DNA of 17,814 bases, from contig SFSZ01000019.1 in assembly GCA_004563275.1 (NCBI GenBank), positions 1 to 17,814 on the forward strand, in the 5' to 3' direction. The DNA comes from a bacterium. Its GTDB lineage: Bacteria > Bacillota_I > Bacilli_A > RF39 > UBA660. Positions 5,569-13,982 of this stretch are shown here, in pieces. The stretch's first letter is position 1, and the number at the start of each line of letters is the position of its first letter. The notes beneath the pieces were generated by a model. It saw nothing but the letters and a program-made list of their open reading frames with translations, was not told the DNA's origin and searched no databases. The position numbers were made by a program, and so were the translations under genes.

Positions 5569-8127
5569 ATGAAAAAAGTAATTTTAGTTGATGGAAATAA
5601 CTTAATGTTTAGAAGTTACTTTGCTACTGCCTATACTGGTAATTTAATGAAAAACTCAAAAGGCGAAGCAACTAATGCATTATACGGTTTTGTTAATATG
5701 ATTAATAAAATTATAGATGAAGAAAAGCCAAATTATATGGCAGTTGCCTTTGATATAGGTAAAAACTTTAGACATGCTAAATATAAAGATTATAAAGCTG
5801 GTCGACAAGAAACTCCAACTGAATTATTAGAGCAAATGCCTAAAGCACGTACTTTATTAGATGCCATGGGAATTAAACACTATGAAGTTGAAAATTATGA
5901 AGCGGATGATATTATTGGAACCATTTCAGTCATGGCTTTAGATGATCCTGAATTTGATGCTACCATAGTATCATCAGATAAAGATTTACTTCAACTAATT
6001 AATAAAGAAGTCGATGTAAAATTATTAAAAACCAAAGATTTTATTAGATACAATGAAAAAACTTTTGAAGAAGATTATGGAATTAAACCAATTCGTATGA
6101 TAGATTTAAAAGCTCTTATGGGAGATCCATCAGACAATGTTCCAGGAGTTAAAGGAATCGGTGAAAAAACTGCTTTAAAACTATTACAACAATATGATAG
6201 TCTTGAAGAAATATATAATCATATCGATGAAATAAAAGGCTCACTTCATGATAAATTAGTTAATGATAAAGACAATGCTTTCTTTAGTAAAGATATCTGT
6301 ACAATTTATTTAGAAGTGCCTCTAAAAGATAAATTAGAAGACATGACATATAATGGACCTACCAAAGAATTAGAACATATCTATGAAGATTTAGAGTTTT
6401 ATTCATTCTTAAAAAAATTACCACAAAAGAAAGAAATAAATACTCAAATTGATTATAAAGAATTAACTAGCGTTACCGAAATAAATAAAGATAACATTAT
6501 ATCTTATTATATTGAGATTGATAATGAAAACTATCATATCGCAAACATCTTAGGAATGGGATTATATGATCAAGAAAACTTATTTTATATCAATAAAGAT
6601 CAAATAAAAGAAGTATTTACATATTTGAAAGATACAAAAAAATATACTTACGATTTAAAGAAAAATATTATTATTCTAAATGATTTTAATACTAATACTA
6701 TCTTTGATAACTTAATTGCTACATATCTTCTTAACTATCAAATCAAAGATGACTTAGCAGTTCTTATGAATAAAGAAGGCATTGAAGTACCATTTTATAA
6801 CGACACCTTAAAAGATGAAACAAAACTTAAAAATGCTGTCTGCCAAAAATCTAAATATATCTTTGACACCAGAGATGATTTAATCAAAAAATTAAAAATG
6901 GAAGATATGTATGATTTATTTAATAATGTTGAAATGCCATTAATTCCTGTTCTTGCTCGTATGGAACAAAATGGAATAATTTGCGATAAAGAAATTTTAA
7001 ATAAACAAAAAGAAGAATTAGATAAAAACTTAACTGAAATTGCTAGTATTATCTATAACTTAACTGGTGAAGAATTTAATATAAGCAGTCCTAAACAATT
7101 AGGAGAAGTATTATTTGTTCATATGAATTTACCATATCCCAAAAAGAAATTAGCTGGAAAAACTTATAGTACTGATGTTAATATTTTAGAAAAACTTATT
7201 GATGTTCACCCAGTTATCGAATATATTTTAAAATATCGTAATCTATCAAAACTAAGTAGTACTTATCTAGAAGGTTTAACTAACTATATCAGACCAGATC
7301 ATAAAATTCATACTATCTATAAACAAGCACTAACAAGAACTGGCAGATTATCAAGCATTGATCCTAACTTACAAAATATTCCTACTAAAACAGATCTAGG
7401 AAAAAGAGTAAGAAAAGCCTTCTTACCAGAAAATGATTTATTCTTAAGCGTTGATTATTCTCAAATCGAATTAAGAATCTTAGCTCATATATCTGGTTCT
7501 AAAGAATTAATTGATGCCTTTATTCATGATAAAGATATCCATACCGAAGTAGCTAGTGACATCTTTGAAGTAGAACCAGAAGAAGTAACCAAACAAATGC
7601 GTAAAGCTGCTAAAGCTGTAGTCTTTGGAATCGTTTACGGTATTAGTGGTTTTGGTTTAGGAGAAAATCTTCAAATTAAACCAAAAGATGCTAAAAAATT
7701 TATTGATAAATTCTATGAGTTATACCCAGGTGTAAAAAAATACATGGATGACATTGTAAGCGAAGCACACCTTTATGGTTCTGTAAGAACTTTATATAAC
7801 CGTAAAAGAGTAATTGATGAATTATCAAATAAAAACTATATCATTAGACAATCCGGCGAAAGAATCGCCATGAATACACCAATTCAAGGAACAAGTGCTG
7901 ATATTATTAAAATGGCTATGATAAAAATTGATGAAGAAATGCAAAATGCTCATTTTAAATCAAAAATGTTATTACAAGTACATGATGAATTAATTTTTGA
8001 TGTTGTCAAAGAAGAAAAAGAATCATTAACTAGTTTAGTAAAAGAAATAATGGAAAATATTGTAAAACTAGATGTTCCTCTAAAAGTAGGTATCGACTTT
8101 GGAACTGACTGGTATGAAGCAAAGTAG
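5569..8127 (+). CDS. polA: DNA polymerase I
   Basis: An 852-residue family A polymerase for Okazaki-fragment processing and repair synthesis. The N-terminal 5'-3' exonuclease (about 1-290) shows VDGNNLMFRSY, NYEADDIIGT, SSDKDLLQLI and DPSDNVPGVKGIGEKTA. The 3'-5' exonuclease-like domain (about 300-460) lacks the catalytic DxE motif (YYIEIDNENY stands in its place), so proofreading is probably absent, as in Bacillus and Taq PolI. The polymerase domain has motif A DYSQIELR (Asp629, Glu634), motif B with Arg678, Lys682, Phe686, Tyr690 and Gly691, and motif C VHDE (Asp806, Glu807). ATG 5569 is preferred because AAGAGG (5555-5560) is eight bases upstream; the in-frame GTG at 5560 overlaps that site. 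mutM follows after seven bases. Confidence 0.96.
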   Translation: MKKVILVDGNNLMFRSYFATAYTGNLMKNSKGEATNALYGFVNMINKIIDEEKPNYMAVAFDIGKNFRHAKYKDYKAGRQETPTELLEQMPKARTLLDAMGIKHYEVENYEADDIIGTISVMALDDPEFDATIVSSDKDLLQLINKEVDVKLLKTKDFIRYNEKTFEEDYGIKPIRMIDLKALMGDPSDNVPGVKGIGEKTALKLLQQYDSLEEIYNHIDEIKGSLHDKLVNDKDNAFFSKDICTIYLEVPLKDKLEDMTYNGPTKELEHIYEDLEFYSFLKKLPQKKEINTQIDYKELTSVTEINKDNIISYYIEIDNENYHIANILGMGLYDQENLFYINKDQIKEVFTYLKDTKKYTYDLKKNIIILNDFNTNTIFDNLIATYLLNYQIKDDLAVLMNKEGIEVPFYNDTLKDETKLKNAVCQKSKYIFDTRDDLIKKLKMEDMYDLFNNVEMPLIPVLARMEQNGIICDKEILNKQKEELDKNLTEIASIIYNLTGEEFNISSPKQLGEVLFVHMNLPYPKKKLAGKTYSTDVNILEKLIDVHPVIEYILKYRNLSKLSSTYLEGLTNYIRPDHKIHTIYKQALTRTGRLSSIDPNLQNIPTKTDLGKRVRKAFLPENDLFLSVDYSQIELRILAHISGSKELIDAFIHDKDIHTEVASDIFEVEPEEVTKQMRKAAKAVVFGIVYGISGFGLGENLQIKPKDAKKFIDKFYELYPGVKKYMDDIVSEAHLYGSVRTLYNRKRVIDELSNKNYIIRQSGERIAMNTPIQGTSADIIKMAMIKIDEEMQNAHFKSKMLLQVHDELIFDVVKEEKESLTSLVKEIMENIVKLDVPLKVGIDFGTDWYEAK

Positions 8128-8134
8128 GTAAATT

Positions 8135-8941
8135 ATGCCAGAATTACCAGAAGTTAGAACTGTTGCCAAAGTTCTAAAAAAGAATTTATTACATCAAAAA
8201 GTTACTAACATCAAAATAATATATCCTAAAATAATCGAACCAACAAGTTTAGATTTATCTAACCTAATTGGTCATGAACTAAAAGATATTACTACTAAAG
8301 GTAAATATTTAATCTTTGACTTTGATAATATATATCTAATAAGCCACTTAAGAATGGAAGGTAAATACTTTATCAAAAACATTAATGATGAAATAGTCAA
8401 ACATGAACACATAATAATTGAGTTTGGCAATATTTCCTTAAGATATCACGACACTAGAAAGTTCGGTAGAATGTACTTAACTGAAAATCCTGACTCTTAT
8501 GAAAGTTTACATAAATTAGGCCTTGAACCATTTTCTAAAGAAATGATACCAAGCTACCTAAAAGAAAAATTAAGTACCAAAAATATTCCTATCAAAGAAG
8601 CATTATTAGATCAAACAATTATCTCTGGTTTAGGAAACATCTATGCTAATGAAGTGTTATTTTCATCTAAAATAAATCCATTAAAACCAGCTAAAAATCT
8701 TACTGAAGAAGAATGTCAAAGTATCATAGATAACTCCGTAAATATCTTAAATAAAGCTATCACTTATGGAGGCACAACCATTAAAAGTTATACTTCATCA
8801 CTAGGAGTAACTGGTTCTTATCAAGATTTCTTAAACGTTCATAAAAAAGAAAATGAACCATGTAAAATATGTAAGAATCCTATCAAAAATATTAAAGTAG
8901 GGGGACGAAGTACTTATTATTGTCCTAACTGTCAAAAATAA
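8135..8941 (+). CDS. mutM: Formamidopyrimidine-DNA glycosylase
   Basis: A 268-residue bifunctional glycosylase/AP lyase that removes 8-oxoguanine and FapyG. The start is fixed by the catalytic MPELPEV: Pro2 (Schiff-base nucleophile after Met removal) and Glu3 are present. Lys57 in TTKGKYLIF, the HDTRKFGR segment, the LLDQTIISGLGNIYANEVLF helix-two-turn-helix and GGTTIKSY all match the family. The zinc finger is complete: Cys243-x2-Cys246-x16-Cys263-x2-Cys266, with the substrate-contacting Arg258. The gene starts seven bases after polA's stop, its weak TAGG site overlapping that stop, so the two are co-transcribed and probably translationally coupled. The same polA-mutM order is found in Bacillus, linking lesion removal to gap filling. 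Confidence 0.96.
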   Translation: MPELPEVRTVAKVLKKNLLHQKVTNIKIIYPKIIEPTSLDLSNLIGHELKDITTKGKYLIFDFDNIYLISHLRMEGKYFIKNINDEIVKHEHIIIEFGNISLRYHDTRKFGRMYLTENPDSYESLHKLGLEPFSKEMIPSYLKEKLSTKNIPIKEALLDQTIISGLGNIYANEVLFSSKINPLKPAKNLTEEECQSIIDNSVNILNKAITYGGTTIKSYTSSLGVTGSYQDFLNVHKKENEPCKICKNPIKNIKVGGRSTYYCPNCQK

Positions 8942-8942
8942 C

Positions 8943-8974
8943 AAAACTATTTTCCAAAAGAAATAGTTTTTTTT
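8943..8974 (+). terminator. Terminator of polA-mutM
   Basis: AAAACTATTT (8943-8952) pairs with AAATAGTTTT (8961-8970), loop of eight bases, T tract to 8974. Confidence 0.8.
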
Positions 8975-8986
8975 CTAGTTATTTTA

Positions 8987-8995
8987 TGGTAATAT
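8987..8995 (+). promoter_or_regulatory. Extended -10 promoter of ezrA
   Basis: TG at 8987-8988, one base, then TAATAT at 8990-8995. No -35 beyond a T run. The predicted start near 9002 lies downstream of the ATG at 8986, which rules out that start for ezrA. Confidence 0.5.
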
Positions 8996-9015
8996 ATATT
9001 ATAGGGATGATTCAA

Positions 9016-10749
9016 GTGAGTGATAAAACATATATAATTCTTGGTATCGTTTATGGAGTAGTGGCAATTATTTTAATTGTCGTTGTTTTAGTGCTTATAA
9101 ATAAGCATAATAAAAAACAATACGAAGAAATCCTATCTAAACTTGAACGTAATAAAAATCTAATTATTTCCGGTAATATCTTAACTGAATTAAATAAAGT
9201 ATCTTCTTTAATTAATAATAAGGAACTAGAAAAAAAATATGAATCATGGCAAAAAAGATACAAACAAATCAAAGACGTTGATATTCCTTCCTTAACTAAT
9301 GAATTAAATGATTTAGATGAACTTATCAAAACTAAAAAAAGAAAAGCAATCAATGAAGCAAGTGCTAAATTAGAATTAGAAATTTACTATGTTAAAGCTA
9401 AAAGTGAATTCTTACTTAAAGAAATTAGAGAAATATCTTTATCAGAAACTAAGAATAGAGAAATTGTAACTAAACTAAAAAAAGATTATCGTGATATCTA
9501 TTTAAAATATAATAATCATAAAGATGACTATGAATCAATTTCTAAAACTATTGAACTACAATTTGAAAACATCGATAAATTATTTAATGCTTTTGAAATA
9601 GCCATGGAAAATAATGACTATACTGAAGCTCCTAAAATCGTTAAAGCTCTAGGTGATAACATCGGTAACATTGAAATGGTTGTTAACGAAGCACCTACAA
9701 TTATCCTAATGGGTAAAAAATTAATCCCATCAAAAATTGAAGATATACGTAATATTTATAATAAGATGACAAAAGAAGGATATGTCCTAGATTACTTAAA
9801 TATTGATTACAATATCTCTGAATCAGAAAAGAAAATAGCCGATGTCTTTGATCGCTTAAAAGTATTAAATTTAGCCGATTCAATCTTTGAATTAAAAACA
9901 ATATTATCTTACTTTGAATCACTTTATAATGATTTTGACAACGAAAGAGTATCTAAAAAAGAGTATGAAGAAAACTCACGTAAAATCGCTATTAAATGTA
10001 AAAAACTATTAGAAATAATTAAAACCTTATCATCAAAAATCGAAGACATAAAATATAGTTATGATTTAACTGATGATGATGTTAAAATAATAGATGAATT
10101 AAATCTAAGTGTTAAATCTATTCAAAATGATTATGAAATAATAGTTGAAAACTATCGTAGTAAATCATTTGCTTTCTCTAAATTAAATAAAGAACTTGAA
10201 AATTTATCTTCTAAACTTGCTGTTGATGAAGAAAAACTAGAACTAACAATTAAAAATTTAAGTAGTTTAAAAGAAGATGAATTAAGAGCACGTGATCAAT
10301 TAACTGAAATTAAAATGATCTTAAAAGATAGTAAAGATCGCATCAATAGTTATAAATTACCAGTAGTTCCTAAAACATACTATATTGAATTATCAGAAGC
10401 AAATGATGCACTAGATATCATGATTGATGAATTAAACAAAAAACCAATTTCAATTAAAACCTTAAATTTAAGAGTAGATACTGCCAGAGATTTAGTTTTA
10501 AAACTATATAAAAATACTATTGAAATTATTAAAAATGCTTCCTTAGCAGAAGAAACAATTGTTTATGGTAATCGTTTTAGAACCACTATCAAAATAGATA
10601 ATGGATTAACCAAAGCTGAAAACTGTTTCTTTGAAGGTAAATACAAAGAATCTTTAGAACACGCTATTAATGCTATCTCTGAAGCAGATCCAACAATTCA
10701 TAAAAAAATCTTAGAGATTTCCAAAGAAAAGAAAAAAGAACTCGAATGA
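9016..10749 (+). CDS. ezrA: Septation ring formation regulator EzrA
   Basis: A 577-residue protein with a single N-terminal membrane helix (about 7-28), then a long cytoplasmic region of spectrin-like coiled coils rich in Lys, Glu and Leu. The C-terminal YGNRFR (517-522) corresponds to the conserved QNR-type patch of EzrA, followed by the family's AENCFFEGKYKESLEHAINA helix. EzrA binds FtsZ and cell-wall synthesis proteins, restricting Z-rings to midcell. Length is near the Bacillus protein (about 560). I chose GTG 9016 because AGGGATGA (9003-9010) is correctly placed before it and the likely promoter starts RNA near 9002. ATG 9007 lies inside that site, and ATG 8986 is upstream of the message. 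The gene ends with TGA inside its own terminator. Confidence 0.88.
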   Translation: MSDKTYIILGIVYGVVAIILIVVVLVLINKHNKKQYEEILSKLERNKNLIISGNILTELNKVSSLINNKELEKKYESWQKRYKQIKDVDIPSLTNELNDLDELIKTKKRKAINEASAKLELEIYYVKAKSEFLLKEIREISLSETKNREIVTKLKKDYRDIYLKYNNHKDDYESISKTIELQFENIDKLFNAFEIAMENNDYTEAPKIVKALGDNIGNIEMVVNEAPTIILMGKKLIPSKIEDIRNIYNKMTKEGYVLDYLNIDYNISESEKKIADVFDRLKVLNLADSIFELKTILSYFESLYNDFDNERVSKKEYEENSRKIAIKCKKLLEIIKTLSSKIEDIKYSYDLTDDDVKIIDELNLSVKSIQNDYEIIVENYRSKSFAFSKLNKELENLSSKLAVDEEKLELTIKNLSSLKEDELRARDQLTEIKMILKDSKDRINSYKLPVVPKTYYIELSEANDALDIMIDELNKKPISIKTLNLRVDTARDLVLKLYKNTIEIIKNASLAEETIVYGNRFRTTIKIDNGLTKAENCFFEGKYKESLEHAINAISEADPTIHKKILEISKEKKKELE

Positions 10750-10758
10750 GTTCTTTTT
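10733..10758 (+). terminator. Terminator of ezrA, overlapping its stop codon
   Basis: AAAAAGAACTC (10733-10743) pairs with GAGTTCTTTTT (10748-10758) around GAAT. The stem contains the last codons and the TGA stop of ezrA. Confidence 0.8.
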
Positions 10759-10763
10759 ATTAT

Positions 10764-10789
10764 AAAAAAAATAACTATATAGTTATTTT
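10764..10789 (-). terminator. Terminator of rpmB (minus strand)
   Basis: AAAATAACTATATAGTTATTTT (10768-10789) is a perfect palindrome. Read on the minus strand it directly follows the rpmB stop and runs into a T tract, so ezrA and rpmB converge with back-to-back terminators. Confidence 0.75.
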
Positions 10790-10955
10790 AAGCATTTTTC
10801 TTTAATGTTCTAGCAGCTCTTGCAGTTAATCTAACTTTTACTCCATTAATTTTATAAGTTTGTAAATTAGGATTTTGTCTACTATTTGTTTTATTATTTG
10901 CATGAGAACTTAACTTTACAAATAAAGGTTTAGCTTTTAATACATTTTTTGCCAT
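10788..10955 (-). CDS. rpmB: Ribosomal protein bL28, divergent
   Basis: A 55-residue basic protein read on the minus strand, starting at ATG (10955-10953) with a perfect AAGGAGGAA (10969-10961) five bases upstream. The C-terminal two thirds match bL28: SSHANNKT, QNPNLQTYKING and VRLTARAARTLKK. bL28 is a late-assembling 50S protein near the L1 and E-site region. The N-terminal third (MAKNVLKAKPLFVKL) is unusual: the family's TGK motif and following glycine-asparagine turn are missing, there is no CxxC zinc pair, and the Trp of the TKRRW motif is Gln. It could be a second, zinc-independent paralogue or a lineage-specific form. It has its own sigma-A promoter, divergent from dnaE. Confidence 0.85.
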   Translation of the reverse strand: MAKNVLKAKPLFVKLSSHANNKTNSRQNPNLQTYKINGVKVRLTARAARTLKKNA

Positions 10956-10986
10956 AGGTCTTCCTCCTTAATCAAAATTCTTTATG

Positions 10987-11016
10987 ATTTTATCATATAT
11001 TCTTGATAAATGTCAA
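10987..11016 (-). promoter_or_regulatory. Promoter of rpmB (minus strand)
   Basis: On the minus strand a perfect TTGACA (11016-11011) is followed after 18 bp by TAAAAT (10992-10987) with an extended TG. Its -35 forms a dyad with a plus-strand TTGAC at 11022-11026 (GTCAA-N5-TTGAC) lying between the divergent rpmB and dnaE promoters. Confidence 0.7.
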
Positions 11017-11032
11017 TGATTTTGACTATTTA

Positions 11033-11041
11033 TGTTATAAT
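11033..11041 (+). promoter_or_regulatory. Extended -10 promoter of dnaE
   Basis: TG at 11033-11034 plus a perfect TATAAT at 11036-11041. The nearby TTGACT (11022-11027) is only eight bases away and cannot be its -35. The predicted start near 11048 makes the leader little more than the AAGGAGG site (11048-11054). Confidence 0.55.
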
Positions 11042-11059
11042 TGTCGTAAGGAGGCTCTT

Positions 11060-13918
11060 ATGAAATCATGTCTAAGTATTAAAACTGATTACAGCATTTT
11101 AACAAGTCTTATTAAAATACCAGACTTAATTCCATATGCCATAAACAATCATATTGAAGCCCTAGGTATCATTGACGACAATTTATCATCATCAATGGAA
11201 TTTATTTTAGAATGTCAAAAAAACAATATAAAACCTTTAGTCTCACTCGAAGTAAACTATCAAAACAGTAAAATATATTTATATGCCAAAGATGAACAAG
11301 GACTACATAACTTATTTAAAATAAATACTATAATTTTAAATAATCCTTTAACTATAAATGACTTAAAAAAATACATCAATAATTTAATAATTCTTTTACC
11401 ATATAATTCAATTAAACTATATGACGAATTAAAAACTATAACAAACAATATCTTTATTGGTTATCAAACAAAACAAGAAAAACAATCAGCCTTAATCATA
11501 ACAAACAAAATAATTTACTTTAATCAAGCTTTATCTCTAACTAAAGAAGATACTAAATATCTAAACTATCTAAATATGATTAAAGACAATTTAACCTATG
11601 ATACCTACCAAGATATCGATTATTCTAATAATTATCTTCATATCACTGAAGATGCCGATGAACTAATAAATGAGGTAAGCATCACAATATCTCCAAGTAA
11701 AAACTTAATCCCACATTATGATGAAAATATCAAAGATAGTTTTTCTTATTTAAAAACATTATCTATTAAAGGACTAACTAAAAGATTAAATGGTAATGTT
11801 CCAAAAGAATATCAAGAAAGACTTCTTTATGAATTAGACGTTATAAATAAAATGAACTTTGTTGATTACTTTTTAATCGTTTATGACTATGTTAAATATT
11901 CAATTAAAAATAATATCTATGTTGGCCCTGGTAGAGGTTCTGCCGCTGGCTCCTTAGTTACATATTCACTAGGAATAACCGCAATTGATCCCTTAAAATA
12001 TAATTTATTATTTGAAAGATTCTTAAATCCTGAACGAGTAACTATGCCAGATATTGATATCGACTTTGATGCCTCAAAAAGATATTTAGTAATCGACTAT
12101 GTTAAGGAAAGGTACGGTTCTAAAAGAGTAATGCCAATCATGACCTACGGAACTCTTACCTCTAAACAAGTTCTATTAAACGTATCTAAAATATTAAATA
12201 TTGATATTTCTAAAATTAATAAATTAATTGATCCTAAAAAAACATTAAAAGAAAATCTAACTGAAGAAATAATTAAGATTTTAAATACTGACAAAAAAAT
12301 AAAACAAGTATATTATGAATCTCTAAAATTAGAAGGATTAAAAAAACATATCAGTACCCATGCTGCTGGTGTTGTAATTTCTAAAGAAGATTTAGACGAT
12401 ATAATTCCAATCACTAAAAGTGGAGACGTATACCTCACTGGTTATACCATGAATTATTTAGAATCATTAGGTCTACTTAAAATGGACTTTTTAGCCATTA
12501 AAGATCTAACAACTATGGCTAGTATCATTGATAAATTACCAACTAAAATTAATATTAATAATATTGATTTAAATAATGAAGAAGTCCTAAATAGATTTAA
12601 AACTGCTAATACAACCGGTATCTTCCAATTTGAAAGTGCTGGTATGAAAAACTTTTTAAGAAAATTAAAACCTAATTCATTTAATGATTTAGTAGTAGCC
12701 TTAGCGTTATTTAGACCAGGACCTATGCAAAACATTGATTCTTTCATTAAAAGAAAAGAAGGCAAAGAAAAAGTAGAGTACATCGTTCCTGCTTTAGAAC
12801 CTATCTTAAAAGAAACCTATGGCATTATCGTATATCAAGAACAAATCATGCAAATCTTTAGAACAATTGCCTCATATAAAATGTCTGAAGCTGATTTAAT
12901 CAGAAGAGCAATCTCTAAAAAGAAAGAAAAAATAATTCTAGAAGAAAAAGAAAAATTTATTTTAAGAGCTGAAAAAAATGGTTACTCAAAAGAAATAAGT
13001 ACTAAAATATATGACTTAATCTTAAAATTTGCTAATTATGGTTTTAACAAATCTCATTCAGTAGCGTATGCCTTAGTTGGTTATCAAATGATGTATTTAA
13101 AAGTAATATATCCTAAAATATTTTATTCAAGTTTATTAAATATTAATATTGGCTCTGTTACTAAAACTAAAGAATATATTGATGAAGCTAAATCATTAAA
13201 TATTAAAATAGTTAAACCAGACATTAATACAAGTTCTTACGATTATTATATAAATAATGATATCATCATGCCTCTTAGAGTAATTAAAAATATTGGAGAT
13301 GTTGTCTCTCTAGAAATATTTGAAGAAAGAAAAAAATCTCCATATCAAGATTTCTTTGACTTTGTTTCCAGAATTTATAATAAAAATATAAACACTAAAA
13401 CTATTGAAACATTAATATATGCTGGAGCTTTAGATTCATTTAATCAAACTAGAAATACCTTAATAAATAATATCAAGCAAGCCTTAATATATGCTGAATT
13501 AGTTAGTGGCTTGGATAGTAACTTAGTAACTAAACCAAATCTTGAAACATATGAAGAATTACCATCAAATGAATTAATGAATAAAGAATTAGAACTTTTT
13601 GGTTTTTATGTATCTAATCATCCTGCTAGTAAATATAATGAGATAAAAATTATGAATATAAAAAATTATTTTGATAAAACTATTACTACTGTAGGTTTAT
13701 TAGAAAGTATTAAATCGATTAAAACTAAAAATAATGATACCATGGCCTTCTTAGAAATATCCGATGAAACAGGTTCCTTAAGTTATACATTATTCCCTAA
13801 TAAAATAGCATATGCTAACTTATTAAAAGTAGGGGACCTTTTAAAAATAAATGGACATGTTGAAAAAAGATATGATAAATATCAAATAATTGTTAATAAA
13901 ATTGAAAAATTAAAATAG
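11060..13918 (+). CDS. dnaE: DNA polymerase III alpha subunit (DnaE type)
   Basis: A 952-residue family C replicative polymerase, shorter than the usual ~1,100-1,160. ATG 11060 follows AAGGAGG (11048-11054) by five bases; an in-frame ATG at 11003 precedes the likely transcript start. Conserved polymerase elements are present: GPGRGSAAGS (289-298), the catalytic PDIDIDFD (Asp331, Asp333), GIFQFESAGM, FRPGP, YGIIVYQEQIMQI and FNKSHSVAYALVGYQM. The C-terminal ~80 residues form an OB fold (VGLLESIKSIKTKNNDTMAFL... to KIEKLK). The N-terminal PHP domain has lost its metal ligands: LSIKTDYS replaces HLHxHTEYS and IIDDN replaces ITDHGN, so no PHP exonuclease activity is expected. In Bacilli, DnaE extends primers before PolC takes over; that role is inferred. 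No terminator is obvious after the gene. Confidence 0.95.
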   Translation: MKSCLSIKTDYSILTSLIKIPDLIPYAINNHIEALGIIDDNLSSSMEFILECQKNNIKPLVSLEVNYQNSKIYLYAKDEQGLHNLFKINTIILNNPLTINDLKKYINNLIILLPYNSIKLYDELKTITNNIFIGYQTKQEKQSALIITNKIIYFNQALSLTKEDTKYLNYLNMIKDNLTYDTYQDIDYSNNYLHITEDADELINEVSITISPSKNLIPHYDENIKDSFSYLKTLSIKGLTKRLNGNVPKEYQERLLYELDVINKMNFVDYFLIVYDYVKYSIKNNIYVGPGRGSAAGSLVTYSLGITAIDPLKYNLLFERFLNPERVTMPDIDIDFDASKRYLVIDYVKERYGSKRVMPIMTYGTLTSKQVLLNVSKILNIDISKINKLIDPKKTLKENLTEEIIKILNTDKKIKQVYYESLKLEGLKKHISTHAAGVVISKEDLDDIIPITKSGDVYLTGYTMNYLESLGLLKMDFLAIKDLTTMASIIDKLPTKININNIDLNNEEVLNRFKTANTTGIFQFESAGMKNFLRKLKPNSFNDLVVALALFRPGPMQNIDSFIKRKEGKEKVEYIVPALEPILKETYGIIVYQEQIMQIFRTIASYKMSEADLIRRAISKKKEKIILEEKEKFILRAEKNGYSKEISTKIYDLILKFANYGFNKSHSVAYALVGYQMMYLKVIYPKIFYSSLLNINIGSVTKTKEYIDEAKSLNIKIVKPDINTSSYDYYINNDIIMPLRVIKNIGDVVSLEIFEERKKSPYQDFFDFVSRIYNKNINTKTIETLIYAGALDSFNQTRNTLINNIKQALIYAELVSGLDSNLVTKPNLETYEELPSNELMNKELELFGFYVSNHPASKYNEIKIMNIKNYFDKTITTVGLLESIKSIKTKNNDTMAFLEISDETGSLSYTLFPNKIAYANLLKVGDLLKINGHVEKRYDKYQIIVNKIEKLK

Positions 13919-13928
13919 TTTTTATAAC

Positions 13929-13957
13929 TTGACTGAAACAGAACCTTATTATATAAT
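13929..13957 (+). promoter_or_regulatory. Strong sigma-A promoter of the surface-protein gene
   Basis: TTGACT (13929-13934), exactly 17 bp, TATAAT (13952-13957). It is the closest match to the full sigma-A consensus in the window. Confidence 0.8.
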
Positions 13958-13982
13958 TTTAATAGGAAAATAGGTGGAGAAG

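Noticed and set aside
5560..5571. GTG start for polA
   Set aside because: It overlaps the AAGAGG site; ATG 5569 has normal spacing and gives the expected MKKVILVDGNN start.
6440..6960. Loss of 3'-5' exonuclease motif in PolA as a novelty
   Set aside because: Inactive proofreading domains are normal for PolI of Bacillus and Thermus, so this is not unusual alone.
10747..10749. UGA read as tryptophan (Mycoplasma code)
   Set aside because: The UGA lies inside the ezrA terminator stem, read-through would add only a dozen codons, and all Trp codons seen are UGG.
11003..11059. 19-codon N-terminal extension of dnaE
   Set aside because: It lies upstream of and across the TATAAT at 11036-11041, and a perfect ribosome site precedes ATG 11060.
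12454..12783. Antisense frame of 109 codons inside dnaE
   Set aside because: A shadow of strongly conserved polymerase coding sequence, without a ribosome site or promoter; the same applies to the antisense frames inside ezrA, ffh and the nucleotidyltransferase.
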